Origin: CAVVEQ01 sp963747315
Lineage (GTDB): Bacteria > Chloroflexota > Anaerolineae > Anaerolineales > Anaerolineaceae
NCBI GenBank assembly: GCA_963747315.1
Contig: CAVVEQ010000004.1
Location: forward strand, 15,490-79,489
DNA: 64,000 bases
Reading direction: 5' to 3'
Under the pieces are notes generated by a model, which was not told where the DNA came from, made no database searches, and was given only the letters and a program-made list of their open reading frames with translations. Each line of letters begins with the position of its first letter. The first letter of the stretch is position 1. Both the position numbers and the translations under genes were made by a program. Positions 16,539-25,891 of this stretch are shown one piece after another.

Positions 16539-17246
16539 ATGACACCCTTCAAGATCGATCGGCCGCTGGATTACGTTCATTTTTTGGAAAAATGGATGGA
16601 CGAATTACCCACCGGAGATATGGCGAATCTCGCTGCATATCCTGAAAGATGCGCGGTAATCTCGGTGGACGTGATCAAAGGTTTTTGTTCGATAGGTCCA
16701 CTTGCCAGCCCGCGTGTGGCAGGGATTGTATCCCCTATCGCGCTTCTACTGCGAAACGCATGGGATAATAAGGTCCGCAAAATCCTTTTTCTCCAGGATA
16801 CCCACGAACCGGATGCCGTTGAATTTGACGCATACCCGCCACACTGCGTTCGCGGAACTGAGGAAGCGGAGACAGTTGATGAGTTGCGCGCCTTGCCGTT
16901 TTTTCAAGAGATCACGATCATGGAGAAAAATTCAATCTCTTCCGGATTGAACACTGGGTTAAATGATTGGTTAGCGGGGCATCCAGAAGTGGATGTTTTT
17001 ATCGTCGTGGGTGATTGTACCGACCTGTGCACGTATCAATTGGCAATGCATCTGCGCCTGGATGCCAACGCTCGCCAATTGCAGCGCAGGGTGATCCTGC
17101 CTGTTGATTGCGTGGATACTTACAACATGCCCTTCGAAAAAGCTGAAGCTATCGGAGCAATCCCCCACCCAGCGTCTTTCATCCATGCGGTTTTCCTGCA
17201 CAATTTGCACCTCAATGGTGTGGAGATTTACGCCACCATTAAATAA
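16539..17246 (+). CDS. Isochorismatase-family cysteine hydrolase, nicotinamidase-like
   Basis: 235 residues. The cysteine-hydrolase triad can be placed: Asp in ISVDVIKGF, Lys in VRKILFL or MEKNS, and Cys in GDCTDLCTYQLAM. Between them are DTHEPDAVEFDAYPPHCVRGTEEAE, the metal-binding Asp/His region and substrate loop of nicotinamidases. It likely hydrolyses nicotinamide or a similar amide in NAD salvage; other isochorismatase-like amidases remain possible. TATAAT and GAGG support this start over the TTG at 16518. Monocistronic: its own promoter and a terminator shared with the convergent lipoprotein. Confidence 0.82.
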   Translation: MTPFKIDRPLDYVHFLEKWMDELPTGDMANLAAYPERCAVISVDVIKGFCSIGPLASPRVAGIVSPIALLLRNAWDNKVRKILFLQDTHEPDAVEFDAYPPHCVRGTEEAETVDELRALPFFQEITIMEKNSISSGLNTGLNDWLAGHPEVDVFIVVGDCTDLCTYQLAMHLRLDANARQLQRRVILPVDCVDTYNMPFEKAEAIGAIPHPASFIHAVFLHNLHLNGVEIYATIK

Positions 17247-17283
17247 ATCAAAAACCGGCGGATCCCCGCCGGTTTGATTTTCT
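17246..17283. terminator. Bidirectional terminator
   Basis: Stem AAACCGGCG (17252-17260) / CGCCGGTTT (17267-17275), extended by AATCA / GATTT outside and followed by T-rich sequence on both strands. Lies between two convergent genes. Confidence 0.85.
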
Positions 17284-17292
17284 TTGTCTGAA

Positions 17293-18195
17293 TTATTTTG
17301 AACTCCAGTAATCCACCTGGTTGATCTTGGCGGTTAGATTGGGGGTTTTCTCGCTGTTTACGAACAAGCCAAAATACCCCTGGGCGAAGGTTGCATCCGC
17401 AATTTCGTGCACCATTTTCCCATTGATGAATAATTTTATATTTTCGCCGTTGGCCATCACACCCACGCGGTTGGTCTGGTTGGGTCCCTTAACGATCGCC
17501 TTGCTGGCATAAGGGTAGATGACCTGGGTCATGGTCCCGGGCTCCATCGTACCATCCCAGGCCTTTAGGTAATAGTTACCATCACAGGTGATCCCAAAGA
17601 GATACCCGCGATCCGGCTTGTCATAATTGGGCACTCGGAAGATCAAACCCCAGGCATCCATCCCGGAGCACGTGACCATACGACCATCGGCTTCCAGATA
17701 GAAATTCTTCAGTGCCTTAGCACTTGCCAATTTCCAACCATTGGTGGAGGTAAGTCCGGTCAGGGTCAATTCACCATCGGCAACCGAAAGAGAAGTGAAA
17801 TTATCGGAGCCAACAGGCCAATTGTTGGAATTATCCAAAGGGTCGGACCAGGTAGGCGTACCCAATGCCGCGCGAGGATCTCCGGCTGGCGCGGTAGGAG
17901 AGGGCAGTAACGTTTCGGTTGGGATTCCAGGTACCGTGTTTGTCGCAGTAGGCTCCACGGTACCGATGGTCGGTTCCGGAGTGGGAGTATCGGTTGGTTC
18001 CACAGTCGGGGTGTTCACCGCCAGCGTTGGTAGTTGTATGGTCGCCGTAACCGTAGGCGGCAGCGGAGTGTAAGTGGGTATATCTGTTAGGATGGCAGCA
18101 ACCCTGGTTTGCACACCTGCGTCAGACGAACTGGGTGATTGGCAGGCTGTCAGCGCCATTAACCCAATAACTAAAATAATCGTGAATTTGGTCAT
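17293..18195 (-). CDS. Lipoprotein with Thr/Pro linker and LamG-like beta domain
   Basis: 300 residues from the ATG at 18195, preceded by GGAGGA. Signal peptide ends LTAC (Cys18). Residues about 40-105 are a Thr/Pro/Val linker (PTVEPTDTPTPEPT) typical of surface proteins in this window. The rest resembles a concanavalin-like family-16/DUF1080 domain: WSDPLDNSNNWPVG start, DGELTLTGL, FYLEADGRM, WGLIFRVPNY, NRVGVMANGENIKLFINGKMVHE, and GYFGLFVNSE at the end. It probably binds carbohydrate outside the membrane. No catalytic residues are identifiable. Confidence 0.8.
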   Translation of the reverse strand: MTKFTIILVIGLMALTACQSPSSSDAGVQTRVAAILTDIPTYTPLPPTVTATIQLPTLAVNTPTVEPTDTPTPEPTIGTVEPTATNTVPGIPTETLLPSPTAPAGDPRAALGTPTWSDPLDNSNNWPVGSDNFTSLSVADGELTLTGLTSTNGWKLASAKALKNFYLEADGRMVTCSGMDAWGLIFRVPNYDKPDRGYLFGITCDGNYYLKAWDGTMEPGTMTQVIYPYASKAIVKGPNQTNRVGVMANGENIKLFINGKMVHEIADATFAQGYFGLFVNSEKTPNLTAKINQVDYWSSK

Positions 18196-18233
18196 TAGTA
18201 TTCCTCCATCCATCGGGGCAGCATCTCCGAGGG

Positions 18234-18721
18234 TTAAGATTTGTATCCTATTTTCCGTAGAAAACCTTTTCGCCAGGCAATATCTTCATCGGCTTCGACC
18301 CCCATCGGGCTTTGCCCATCCACAACCCCAAGAACCCCCCTGCCCTGGCCGGTCTGAGCAACCAGGATCTCGGTTTCATTGGCGGTTGCGCAGAAGATCT
18401 GGCAGACTTCATGCAGACGCCTTGACTGCATTAAGGATGTTGATCGGGTAAAAGCCTTGCGCAAGGAAAAGAAAGAAGGTGTGTCCTGCACCGATCGCGA
18501 TCGAGTTTTGAATAGCCAGCTTGATCGATTCCTCGTCTGTTCCGGACCAGCGCACATATCTCTTTCCTGATGCCTCGCAGAACGCAAGCCCGAATTTGAT
18601 TCCCGGGTACCGATCCGACGAGGGTTTCGTGCATATCTTCGACGGTTTTTATGAAATGTGCTTGTCCGAAAATGAAATTCACTTCGGATGGTTTTTAAAT
18701 AGGAATAATTTCAAATTCCAT
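18234..18721 (-). CDS. Adenosine-specific kinase (PF04008 family), several frame breaks
   Basis: SD GGAGG and ATG at 18721 begin MEFEIIPI, then family sequence VNFIFGQAHFIKTVEDMHETLVGSVPG follows in a second frame, a middle part (fitting KFG-AFCEASGKRYVRWSGT and NSIAIGAGHTFF) in further frames, and EVCQIFCATANETEILVAQ, GRGVLGVVDGQSPMGVE, WRKGFLRKIGY up to the stop at 18234. Span of 488 bases fits the usual 160-residue protein with a few single-base errors (first in an A5 run near 18700). The family, known from archaeal and thermophile structures, is reported to bind adenosine/AMP. Most likely intact in the organism. Confidence 0.8.
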
Positions 18722-18871
18722 TCTAAATTCCTCCATTTTCTGCTGAGTTACAATTGATTATTGATGCAATATTAATGCCAAAATTTCCAAGGTGCCCGTT
18801 CTATGTCATAATTTCGAACAGTAATTATTCGACCCTTCGATCTGGAATTTTGGGAAAACTACTATTGATTT

Positions 18872-20647
18872 ATGAAAGAAAGCAGTAAATTGATGACCTC
18901 TTCAACTGACCTAAGAGATACCCGCAGAAACTTTCCCTTGGGAATTTCCTGGATCGAATGGATCCTGGCGGCCATTTTCTTTTCCGCGCTTTTCATCGTG
19001 CTGGCAAAATATTCAGGTGGTCCCTTATTTTCGGATGAATATTATTACCTGGATGCCAGCTTGAACGGGTATACATCCCTCCAGGTATTTTTCTATTACA
19101 CGCATTTCTATTTCCAGCGACTCTTCATGGAGCTGGTTAAAACCCCGCTCGCCGGAGCAAAATATTATTGGGCTTTCCTGATCACTGGCACAACCTTGAT
19201 GATCTACCTGGCTTCCCGCCTTCTAACGCAGCGAAGCACGGTCTTGAATGCCATCTTGGGGGTAGGATTATTCCTTTCCCTCCCCATTTTGGCCAAGTAT
19301 TCAGGTGTACCTAAAAACGATTTCACGGCCATGTTTATCCTGGCTGCGATCGGCCTGGTTTTCATCCTTGCGTCCCGCAATGAGTATAAATCACCGGTTC
19401 AATTAGGCTTGCTTGGTTTTCTCTTTCTGTTGGCCTTCAAGAGCAAGGAAACCGCTGTGATCAGCGGCTTTATATTTCTTGGACTTGGTTTTGAAACCTT
19501 CGGGAGATTTAAACTAAGACTTTTCTGGGAACGGATGCGCATCTTCCTTATCGGTTTCGGGTTGGGTATCCTATTACTCATCCTGTTGAATTTCTTGATC
19601 GTCCGTGATCTTTTCTGGGGATTACGGCCATCGGAATTCATTGGATATTTACAAGTGGCCAGGGGGATATCCGGTACGATGGATGCGACCGAACGTTTCC
19701 CAACCAGTTTTGTTCTACAGTTTGCAATACTTCCATTATTGTTTTACCTTATCGCTCCTTTTCAGGGTATCAAAGGTAATTTCGGCCTCCCGCAGAAACT
19801 TCTTTGGTCTTATCCGTTGGTGTTGATCATCATATTAATGTTTTCTGCCATTGCAGATTCCGGCAGAGGTTTTTATGATCGCTTTTATTTTCCTGCCCTT
19901 CCAATCCTTTGCATTTTCGGCGCGCAGCTAATCCTCCCAGTGGAAACACCTGAAAGAAAGGACTGGGTACGGTTAATACTTTACTCCATGCTCGGTGCGG
20001 CGGTCAGCGCTGGCAGCGTTGTGCTCATCCAAACAGCTATAGCCGGCAGCAAGATTACCCTCATTCAAAGCGTTCAGCACGTACTTCTGCCGTTCTTCCT
20101 TTGCCTCACTTTACTCAGCATTATTTGGAAGCAACCGTTAACCGCCCGCAACCTTGGCCTACCGGTGCTTTTTCTTTCTGCATTACTCGCACCACCCATC
20201 TATTTGAATTTTCACTCCATTATCGTTGAACAACCGATCAACAAACGACTGAGTACCATGCTTTATCCATTCTCCGCATTCGACAACGAAATAAAGTATT
20301 CCCCTGATATGGTGCTCTACGTTTCCTCCAGCATGTACAAGGAATACCAGATGCTCTCTCGACATGGCGATGAGCTGCGAAGTATGTTCAATGTGTACTT
20401 TAAAGCGAATGCCGCCGTTGAGAATTTTATTTTGCCCATCGACTACAACTACGGTAAAGGTATCCTAATTTACCATGACCCGCTCGAAACGCTCCCGGCA
20501 TTGAACTTCGATCTCGCCCTCCTTACCGCCCATGACTGGAGCCAGGTTCAGGGCTTCCCCGACCTGCTGGCAAATATTAACGCGAATTACGAAGTTATCC
20601 CCGACGATCAACAAGCATTCTTCCTGCTCAAGCGTAAAGTAAAGTAA
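18872..20647 (+). CDS. Polytopic membrane protein, GT-C glycosyltransferase-like
   Basis: 591 residues with about eleven hydrophobic helices between residues 25 and 450 and a soluble C-terminal domain of about 140 residues. The first outside loop carries FSDEYYYLDASLNG; an acidic DE pair at this place is the metal/donor-binding mark of GT-C enzymes (PMT, ArnT and GT83 relatives) that use polyprenyl-phosphate sugars. Later loops have YSGVPKNDFTAMF and DSGRGFYDRFYFPALP. No closer family can be named. Likely role: transfer of a sugar to a surface lipid or protein. Stands alone, 32 bases before rnz. Confidence 0.6.
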   Translation: MKESSKLMTSSTDLRDTRRNFPLGISWIEWILAAIFFSALFIVLAKYSGGPLFSDEYYYLDASLNGYTSLQVFFYYTHFYFQRLFMELVKTPLAGAKYYWAFLITGTTLMIYLASRLLTQRSTVLNAILGVGLFLSLPILAKYSGVPKNDFTAMFILAAIGLVFILASRNEYKSPVQLGLLGFLFLLAFKSKETAVISGFIFLGLGFETFGRFKLRLFWERMRIFLIGFGLGILLLILLNFLIVRDLFWGLRPSEFIGYLQVARGISGTMDATERFPTSFVLQFAILPLLFYLIAPFQGIKGNFGLPQKLLWSYPLVLIIILMFSAIADSGRGFYDRFYFPALPILCIFGAQLILPVETPERKDWVRLILYSMLGAAVSAGSVVLIQTAIAGSKITLIQSVQHVLLPFFLCLTLLSIIWKQPLTARNLGLPVLFLSALLAPPIYLNFHSIIVEQPINKRLSTMLYPFSAFDNEIKYSPDMVLYVSSSMYKEYQMLSRHGDELRSMFNVYFKANAAVENFILPIDYNYGKGILIYHDPLETLPALNFDLALLTAHDWSQVQGFPDLLANINANYEVIPDDQQAFFLLKRKVK

Positions 20648-20679
20648 AATTCCCGCACCTTTCTTCAAGGATTTTCTAC

Positions 20680-21597
20680 TTGTTCGAACTTGTTTTTCTC
20701 GGCACATCAGCTTCCGCCCCCTCCGCCCGGCGCAACCTGCCCGCGCAGGTGGTGATGCATGACGAATTCCGCTTCCTGGTGGATTGTGGTGAAGGTACCC
20801 AGCGCCAGATCCTGCAATCCGGGATTGGATTTAAACGACTCAACCGCATCCTCATCACCCACAGTCATCTCGATCACATCCTCGGCCTGGCGGGGTTGCT
20901 CTCCACCTTCCTGCGATGGGAAGCCATCGACCGCATGGAGATTTACGGTGGCGAAGGTGCCCTGCAGCGCATCAGTGACCTGCTTTATGGCGTGGTGCTG
21001 CGCGGGAATCGCCCGCCCATGCCTCTGGAATTGATCCCGATCAAGCCGGGCACTTTTTTCCAGGAGCAGGATTTTAAGATCACAGCCTTCCCGGTTCACC
21101 ACCGCGGACCCGATTGCCTGGGATATCTTTTCGAGGAAGAAGGCCGCCGTCCCTTCCTGGCGGAAAAGGCCGCAGCCCTGGAAATCCCTGAAGGTCCCTG
21201 GCGGCGAGACCTGGTTTCCGGAAAACCTGTTACCCTCCCAAATGGCCAGGTGATCGATCCTGAAATGGTGCTCGGCGAATACCGCCCCGGCACCCGTTTG
21301 GTTGTCGTGGGGGATACCGGCGACACCGCTTCCCTCTTCGATGTCTGCAAGGGTGCGGATGGGTTGGTTATCGAAGCTACCTATCTAAAAGAGGAAGAGG
21401 AGATGGCAAGGCAATTCTCCCACCTCACCGCCCGGGATGCTGCCGAACTTGCAAAAAGGGCTGGTGTGCGCCAACTCTTCCTCACCCACTTCTCGCGACG
21501 CTACCGGGATAAAGATATCCTCGCCGAGGCGCAGGAGTTCTTCCCCGGTGCCATCCTCGCGCGTGACCTGGATCAATACCAGGTGAAACATCCCTGA
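20680..21597 (+). CDS. rnz: Ribonuclease Z
   Basis: 305 residues; TTG start with AAGG SD. Metallo-beta-lactamase endonuclease maturing tRNA 3' ends. Seen: FLGTSASAPSARRNLPA at the start, VDCGEGTQRQI, THSHLDHILGLAGL (zinc ligands HxHxDH), the exosite region around 140-190, VVVGDTGDT, ATYLKEEEEMARQFSHLTARDAAELAK (His ligand), and LTHFSRRY near 268. Length is normal for the short bacterial form. The insertion between 140 and 190 (EEEGRRPFLAEKAAALEIPEG) corresponds to the flexible arm. Confidence 0.93.
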   Translation: MFELVFLGTSASAPSARRNLPAQVVMHDEFRFLVDCGEGTQRQILQSGIGFKRLNRILITHSHLDHILGLAGLLSTFLRWEAIDRMEIYGGEGALQRISDLLYGVVLRGNRPPMPLELIPIKPGTFFQEQDFKITAFPVHHRGPDCLGYLFEEEGRRPFLAEKAAALEIPEGPWRRDLVSGKPVTLPNGQVIDPEMVLGEYRPGTRLVVVGDTGDTASLFDVCKGADGLVIEATYLKEEEEMARQFSHLTARDAAELAKRAGVRQLFLTHFSRRYRDKDILAEAQEFFPGAILARDLDQYQVKHP

Positions 21598-21611
21598 TAA
21601 CCTGTTCATGT

Positions 21612-21640
21612 TTGACAAATACATCCGGTCGTGATATAAA
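21612..21640 (+). promoter_or_regulatory. Promoter of metK leader
   Basis: TTGACA at 21612-21617, exact 17-base spacer, TATAAA at 21635-21640. Near-consensus sigma-70-type promoter about 30 bases before the SAM-I aptamer. Confidence 0.85.
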
Positions 21641-21672
21641 ACGCGCGTACAATCAAATAGCCCCACAAGGCG

Positions 21673-21838
<166 letters not shown>

Positions 21839-21857
21839 ATAAGGAGACACAATCAGC

Positions 21858-23063
21858 ATGACCAACACATTTATGCGCTCGGAAAAATATCTCTTCACCT
21901 CTGAATCTGTGACGGAAGGCCACCCGGATAAGATCTGCGACCAGGTCTCTGATGCCGTTCTGGATGCCTGCCTGGAGCAGGACCCGTTCTCGCGCGTTGC
22001 CTGCGAGACCGCCACCAAGACCGGCTTCGTGATGGTACTGGGCGAGATCACCACCCACGCCTTCGTCGATTTCGACCGCCTGGTTCGAAGCGTGGTCACC
22101 GAGATCGGGTATGACAACAGCGAAAAAGGTTTCGACGGCAACACCTGCGCCGTGCAGGTAGCCATCGCCAACCAGTCCGGGGATATTGCCTTGGGAGTGG
22201 ATAAAGCCCTGGAAGCCAAATCCGGCGAGATGTCCGCGAAGGATATTGAATCTGTGGGCGCCGGAGACCAGGGGATGATGTTCGGTTTCGCCTGCGATGA
22301 AACCCCCACCCTGATGCCCATGCCCATCTATTACGCCCACAAGCTCACCCGCCAGCTGGCAGCCGCCCGGAAATCCGGCGCCCTGCCCTGGCTGCGCCCG
22401 GATGGCAAATCCCAGGTAACGGTGGAATACAGCCACGGCAAACCTGTGCGCGTGGATACCGTCCTGATCAGCACCCAGCACTCTCCGGATGTCTCCCATG
22501 CCGAGATCGAGGAAGGCGTGATGGAGCACATCATTTCCGAGGTCATCCCCGAAGAGCTGCGCGATGAGAAGATGCACATCTTCGTCAACCCGACGGGCAG
22601 GTTCGTGATCGGCGGCCCGATGGGAGACGCGGGCGTGACCGGGCGCAAGATCATCGTGGATACCTACGGCGGGATGGGACGCCACGGCGGCGGCGCTTTC
22701 AGCGGCAAGGATCCCACGAAGGTGGACCGCTCCGCGGCTTATGCCGCCCGCTGGGTGGCCAAGAACGTGGTCGCCGCCGGGCTGGCCGCGCGCTGCGAGA
22801 TCCAGCTGGCCTACGCCATCGGCGTGGCGCACCCGCTCAGCATCAACGTGGAAACTTTCGGCACCGGTACGGTGGATGATGAGAAGATCGCCAAAGCCAT
22901 CAGCCAGGTCTTCGACCTGCGCCCGGGCGCGATCATCCATGACCTGAACCTGCGCCACCCGATCTACCGCCAGACAGCCGCCTACGGGCACTTTGGCCGG
23001 GATGACCTGGATCTCTCCTGGGAGCGCACGGACAAGGTTGAAGCGCTCAAGTCAGCGGTCTAA
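21858..23063 (+). CDS. metK: S-adenosylmethionine synthetase
   Basis: 401 residues, SD AAGGAG; a second in-frame ATG at 21873 would also suit the family start MRSEKYLFTSESVTEGHPDK. All three signatures are intact: EGHPDKICDQVSDAVLD (ATP), GAGDQGMMFGFACDE (signature 1), and GGGAFSGKDPTKVDRSAAYAAR (signature 2, P-loop-like). Tetrameric cytoplasmic enzyme making SAM from ATP and methionine. Controlled by the SAM-I riboswitch directly upstream and closed by its own terminator. No frame damage, unlike many neighbours. It supplies the cofactor for the many methyltransferases in this window. Confidence 0.97.
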   Translation: MTNTFMRSEKYLFTSESVTEGHPDKICDQVSDAVLDACLEQDPFSRVACETATKTGFVMVLGEITTHAFVDFDRLVRSVVTEIGYDNSEKGFDGNTCAVQVAIANQSGDIALGVDKALEAKSGEMSAKDIESVGAGDQGMMFGFACDETPTLMPMPIYYAHKLTRQLAAARKSGALPWLRPDGKSQVTVEYSHGKPVRVDTVLISTQHSPDVSHAEIEEGVMEHIISEVIPEELRDEKMHIFVNPTGRFVIGGPMGDAGVTGRKIIVDTYGGMGRHGGGAFSGKDPTKVDRSAAYAARWVAKNVVAAGLAARCEIQLAYAIGVAHPLSINVETFGTGTVDDEKIAKAISQVFDLRPGAIIHDLNLRHPIYRQTAAYGHFGRDDLDLSWERTDKVEALKSAV

Positions 23064-23080
23064 CCCATCTTCTATTTCAC

Positions 23081-23115
23081 AGAGCTGGTTCCCCACGGGG
23101 AGCCAGCTTTTTTTT
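23081..23115 (+). terminator. Terminator of metK
   Basis: Twelve-base-pair stem AGCTGGTTCCCC / GGGGAGCCAGCT with an AC loop, followed by a run of T. Confidence 0.92.
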
Positions 23116-23132
23116 GAAGGGTGTACACCGGC

Positions 23133-23160
23133 TTGATTTATTTTCCCGGGGTTTTATAAT
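23133..23160 (+). promoter_or_regulatory. Promoter of msrB-msrA
   Basis: TTGATT at 23133-23138, 16-base spacer, TATAAT at 23155-23160; ATG of msrB follows at 23180. Confidence 0.65.
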
Positions 23161-23179
23161 CACCCTCAGCAAGAGGTGC

Positions 23180-23554
23180 ATGATGAAACTCCAAACCCTA
23201 ACCCCTGAAGAACAGCGCGTGATCCTCCACAAGGGTACCGAGATGCCCTTCACCGGCGAATATGAAAACACTTTCGAGGAAGGCACCTACCTGTGCCGGC
23301 AGTGCGGCACACCGCTCTACACTTCCTCCAGCAAATTCCACTCCGGCTGCGGCTGGCCAAGCTTCGACCAGGAGATCCCCGGCGCGGTGATCCGCACCCG
23401 CGACGCGGACGGCCGGCGCATCGAGATCACCTGCGCGGCATGCGGCGGGCACCTGGGGCACGTCTTTGAAGGCGAAGGCTACACGGAGCTCAATACCCGC
23501 CACTGCGTCAACTCGATCTCGCTCAAATTCGTTCCGGCAAAGAAGGAAGGTTGA
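23180..23554 (+). CDS. msrB: Peptide-methionine (R)-S-oxide reductase MsrB
   Basis: 124 residues from the ATG at 23180 (a second ATG follows at 23183, better spaced from the AGAGG SD). The longer frame from 23114 would swallow the promoter. Zinc-binding CRQCG and CAACGG pairs, SGCGWPSFDQ, and the catalytic RHCVNSISLKF are all present. Reduces methionine-R-sulfoxide in proteins with thioredoxin as donor. One base separates it from msrA, so both isomers of methionine sulfoxide are handled by one transcript. Confidence 0.95.
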   Translation: MMKLQTLTPEEQRVILHKGTEMPFTGEYENTFEEGTYLCRQCGTPLYTSSSKFHSGCGWPSFDQEIPGAVIRTRDADGRRIEITCAACGGHLGHVFEGEGYTELNTRHCVNSISLKFVPAKKEG

Positions 23555-23555
23555 A

Positions 23556-24086
23556 ATGAGCACCGAACACGCGATCTTCGGCGGCGGGTGCTTCTGGTGC
23601 ACCGAAGCCTTCTTCCAGCGCTTGAAGGGTGTGAAGGCGGTGATGCCCGGCTACGCTGGCGGCAGCACCCCCTCGCCCAGCTATGAACAGGTCTGCACCG
23701 GGCGGACCGGGCATGCCGAGGTTATTAAGATCGAATTCGACCCGGCGGTGATCTCCTACGAGGATCTCCTGGAGGTCTTCTTCGCCACTCATGACCCGAC
23801 CACAAAGGACCGGCAGGGCAACGACCGCGGCACGCAGTACCGCTCGATAATCCTATATGCAAGTGAAGGGCAGAAAGTGGCGGCCGAGGAAGCTATCGCC
23901 AAATTTACCCCCGACTTCCCCGCCCCGATCGTGACCGAGATCAAACCACTCGCGGAGTTTTACCCGGCGGAAGATTACCATAAGAATTATTACAATGAGA
24001 ACGGAGCTCAACCCTACTGCAGCTTCGTGATCTCGCCCAAGCTGGCCAAGTTTCAGAAGAAGTTCGCCGGGAAGATCGTCGAGTAA
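23556..24086 (+). CDS. msrA: Peptide-methionine (S)-S-oxide reductase MsrA
   Basis: 176 residues, SD AAGGAAGG, ATG at 23556. GCFWC with catalytic Cys12 near the N-terminus, GYAGGSTPSPSYEQVCTGRTGHAEVI, FFATHDPTTKDRQGNDRGTQYRS and EDYHKNYY are all classic MsrA. Forms an operon with msrB. The longer in-frame start at 23466 lies inside msrB and is rejected. Cytoplasmic repair of oxidised methionine. Terminator follows at 24114. Confidence 0.96.
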   Translation: MSTEHAIFGGGCFWCTEAFFQRLKGVKAVMPGYAGGSTPSPSYEQVCTGRTGHAEVIKIEFDPAVISYEDLLEVFFATHDPTTKDRQGNDRGTQYRSIILYASEGQKVAAEEAIAKFTPDFPAPIVTEIKPLAEFYPAEDYHKNYYNENGAQPYCSFVISPKLAKFQKKFAGKIVE

Positions 24087-24113
24087 ATGATAGGTGAAGT
24101 TTTCGAGAAAAGG

Positions 24114-24152
24114 AAGATCCAGAATATCAAAAAGACTATTCTGGATCTTTAT
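24114..24152 (+). terminator. Terminator of msrB-msrA
   Basis: Thirteen-base-pair stem AAGATCCAGAATA / TATTCTGGATCTT with a ten-base loop, then T-rich sequence. Confidence 0.85.
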
Positions 24153-24230
24153 TATTTAAATAAGATTTATACTGCGATACCAGGATGACGAACTGCAGAC
24201 CAGGAGCCTGCCCTGCCGTCATCTCATCCG

Positions 24231-25103
24231 CTAAGTACCCGGGGTATCACAGGTTTGAACGTCGCCTGACCGCAAGCCGTCTTTTATGGCAGCCTGGCGC
24301 TGGCTGGAGGACCCGTGCGTCCACGTCTCGGGCGAGACATACCCCTGCGACTCCTGCTGGATACGATCATCGCCAATCGCCGCGGCAGCATTCAGAGCCT
24401 GTTCAATATCTTTATCAGAAACCTGGGCTGATGAAGCCCGTTTCCACGGCATGATACATCCAGATGCCAGCCAGGCAGTCTGCCTGAAGCTCGATTGCCA
24501 CAGATTCTTCCGGCGAGCTGCCGGAGGAATTCAATACCCCCAGGAGATCCTGAACGTGATGGCCGTATTCATGGGACAAAACGTATGCCTCGGCAAATGG
24601 ACCGCCCTCGGCACCATACCGTGTTTGGAGATCGTTGAAGAAGGTAAGATCCAGGTATACATACTGGTCTGAGGGGCAATAAAAAGGACCCATCGCGCTG
24701 GAAGCATACCCGCAGGCGGCATCGGTTGACCCGGAATAGAGTATCGTTTGCGCCGGTGAGTATTCTGACCCATTCGCTGCGAACTCATCAGACCAAAAAG
24801 ATTGGATCGAGTTCACGTACCCCACAATGGCGCATTCATGTTTGGCGTTTGCGTCAGCACCTGTCTGGCAGGATGGTGCTCAGATCGTTGAGTCGAACCC
24901 GGACTGGTGTATGCGCTGGTATCTGCGGCCGGTTCTTGCGCCATATCCAGCAGGCTGCCGGGATCCACGCCCATCAGCAGGGCGACCACGATGATGACCA
25001 GGCCCACCCCTCCCCCGCCAACGGCCATTCTTGTTCCGGTACTGCGCCCGCGCCGGTCCTGGACCTGGGAAGGATCCAGGCGGGAATTTTTATTGAAAGA
25101 CAT
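24231..25103 (-). CDS. Neutral zinc metallopeptidase, YpfJ family (two or more frame breaks)
   Basis: Family PF04228. N-terminal part SRLDPSQVQDRRG then a membrane segment (GGGGVGLVIIVVALLMGV) is in one frame from 25103; the central catalytic part, with AYVLSHEYGHHVQ (HEXXH), VAIELQADCLAGIW and the GYVNSIQSFW start, is in a second; the C-terminal EQALNAAAAIGDDRIQQ and WTHGSSSQRQAAIKDGLRSG-V-TCDT in a third, ending at 24231. Joined length about 285 residues is normal. Membrane-anchored with the catalytic domain outside. Breaks at about 24830 and 24440 look like single-base errors. Confidence 0.85.
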
Positions 25104-25411
25104 GTCATTTCTGCCGATCTGAGCTCATTTGCCGGGGAAAAACAAGGGATTGAGATGAGCCCCTGAAGAATCCCTGACAATCATTATACGATCTTGTCCA
25201 TACATTCCTGAACTTTCACACATATTTCTCAGATGCGAAATCCGGGACCATGGAACCATCCCAAGGTATTGAAAATACCCGGAGCAGGATTGCCACACCT
25301 TCGCGGTAGATACAGCGAAAGTTCGCAATGACATACGTTTATGCTATGGATTCTTGAAGCACTCGTCGTGGCTGTCGATGTTGCGGAAAACGTTCAATTT
25401 TTCCGGTAAGT
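25104..25411. other. Gene-free stretch
   Basis: About 300 bases between the metallopeptidase start and the SRPBCC stop, both minus strand. I see no convincing gene, hairpin or RNA here; it should hold the metallopeptidase promoter, but no clear box is recognisable. Confidence 0.4.
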
Positions 25412-25891
25412 TTACAGGCTGGCAAGCAGCTCGGCGAGCTGATCGGCGCACTGGCCCCAGCCGGTGTGGAAGCCCATGCGCTCGTGCTCCTCGCGGTCGG
25501 CAACGGACCAGTGCAGCACGCGGATGGACTGGCGCGTCTTCGCGCCGCCCTCGAGCGGCTCGAAATCGACCGAGACGGTCATGAAGGGCTTTTCGGAGGG
25601 CAGCCACGGGGAGGTGTAGGCGTCGGTGAAGACCAGGCGCTTGCCCGGGATGACCTCCAGGTAGATGCCGGCATCGGGGAAATCCACGCCCTCGGGGCTG
25701 CGCATGTTGATGAAATTGGTGCCGCCCGGGCGCGGGTCGAGCTCGGCCTCGGTGATGACCCACGGGCGCGGGACGTTCCACTGCTTGTAGAGCGCGGGCT
25801 CCGTCCAGGCGCGGTAGACGTTTTCGGGCGGGGCGTCGAAGGTGCGGGTGAGGGTGAGCGTGCGGGTGGATAGATCGGGTTCGGGGTTCAT
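25412..25891 (-). CDS. SRPBCC (AHSA1-type START) domain protein
   Basis: 159 residues, SD GGAGG. Family marks: TLTRTFDAPPENVYRAWTEPALYKQWNVPRPW, ELDPRPGGTNFINMRSPEG, GIYLEVIPGKRLVFTDAY, MTVSVDFEPLEGG-TRQSI, and the last helix MGFHTGWGQCADQLAELLA. A single hydrophobic-cavity domain that binds a small ligand; such proteins often sit with ArsR regulators, but none is here. Very GC-rich, unlike the AT-rich island immediately upstream. Ligand unknown. Confidence 0.87.
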   Translation of the reverse strand: MNPEPDLSTRTLTLTRTFDAPPENVYRAWTEPALYKQWNVPRPWVITEAELDPRPGGTNFINMRSPEGVDFPDAGIYLEVIPGKRLVFTDAYTSPWLPSEKPFMTVSVDFEPLEGGAKTRQSIRVLHWSVADREEHERMGFHTGWGQCADQLAELLASL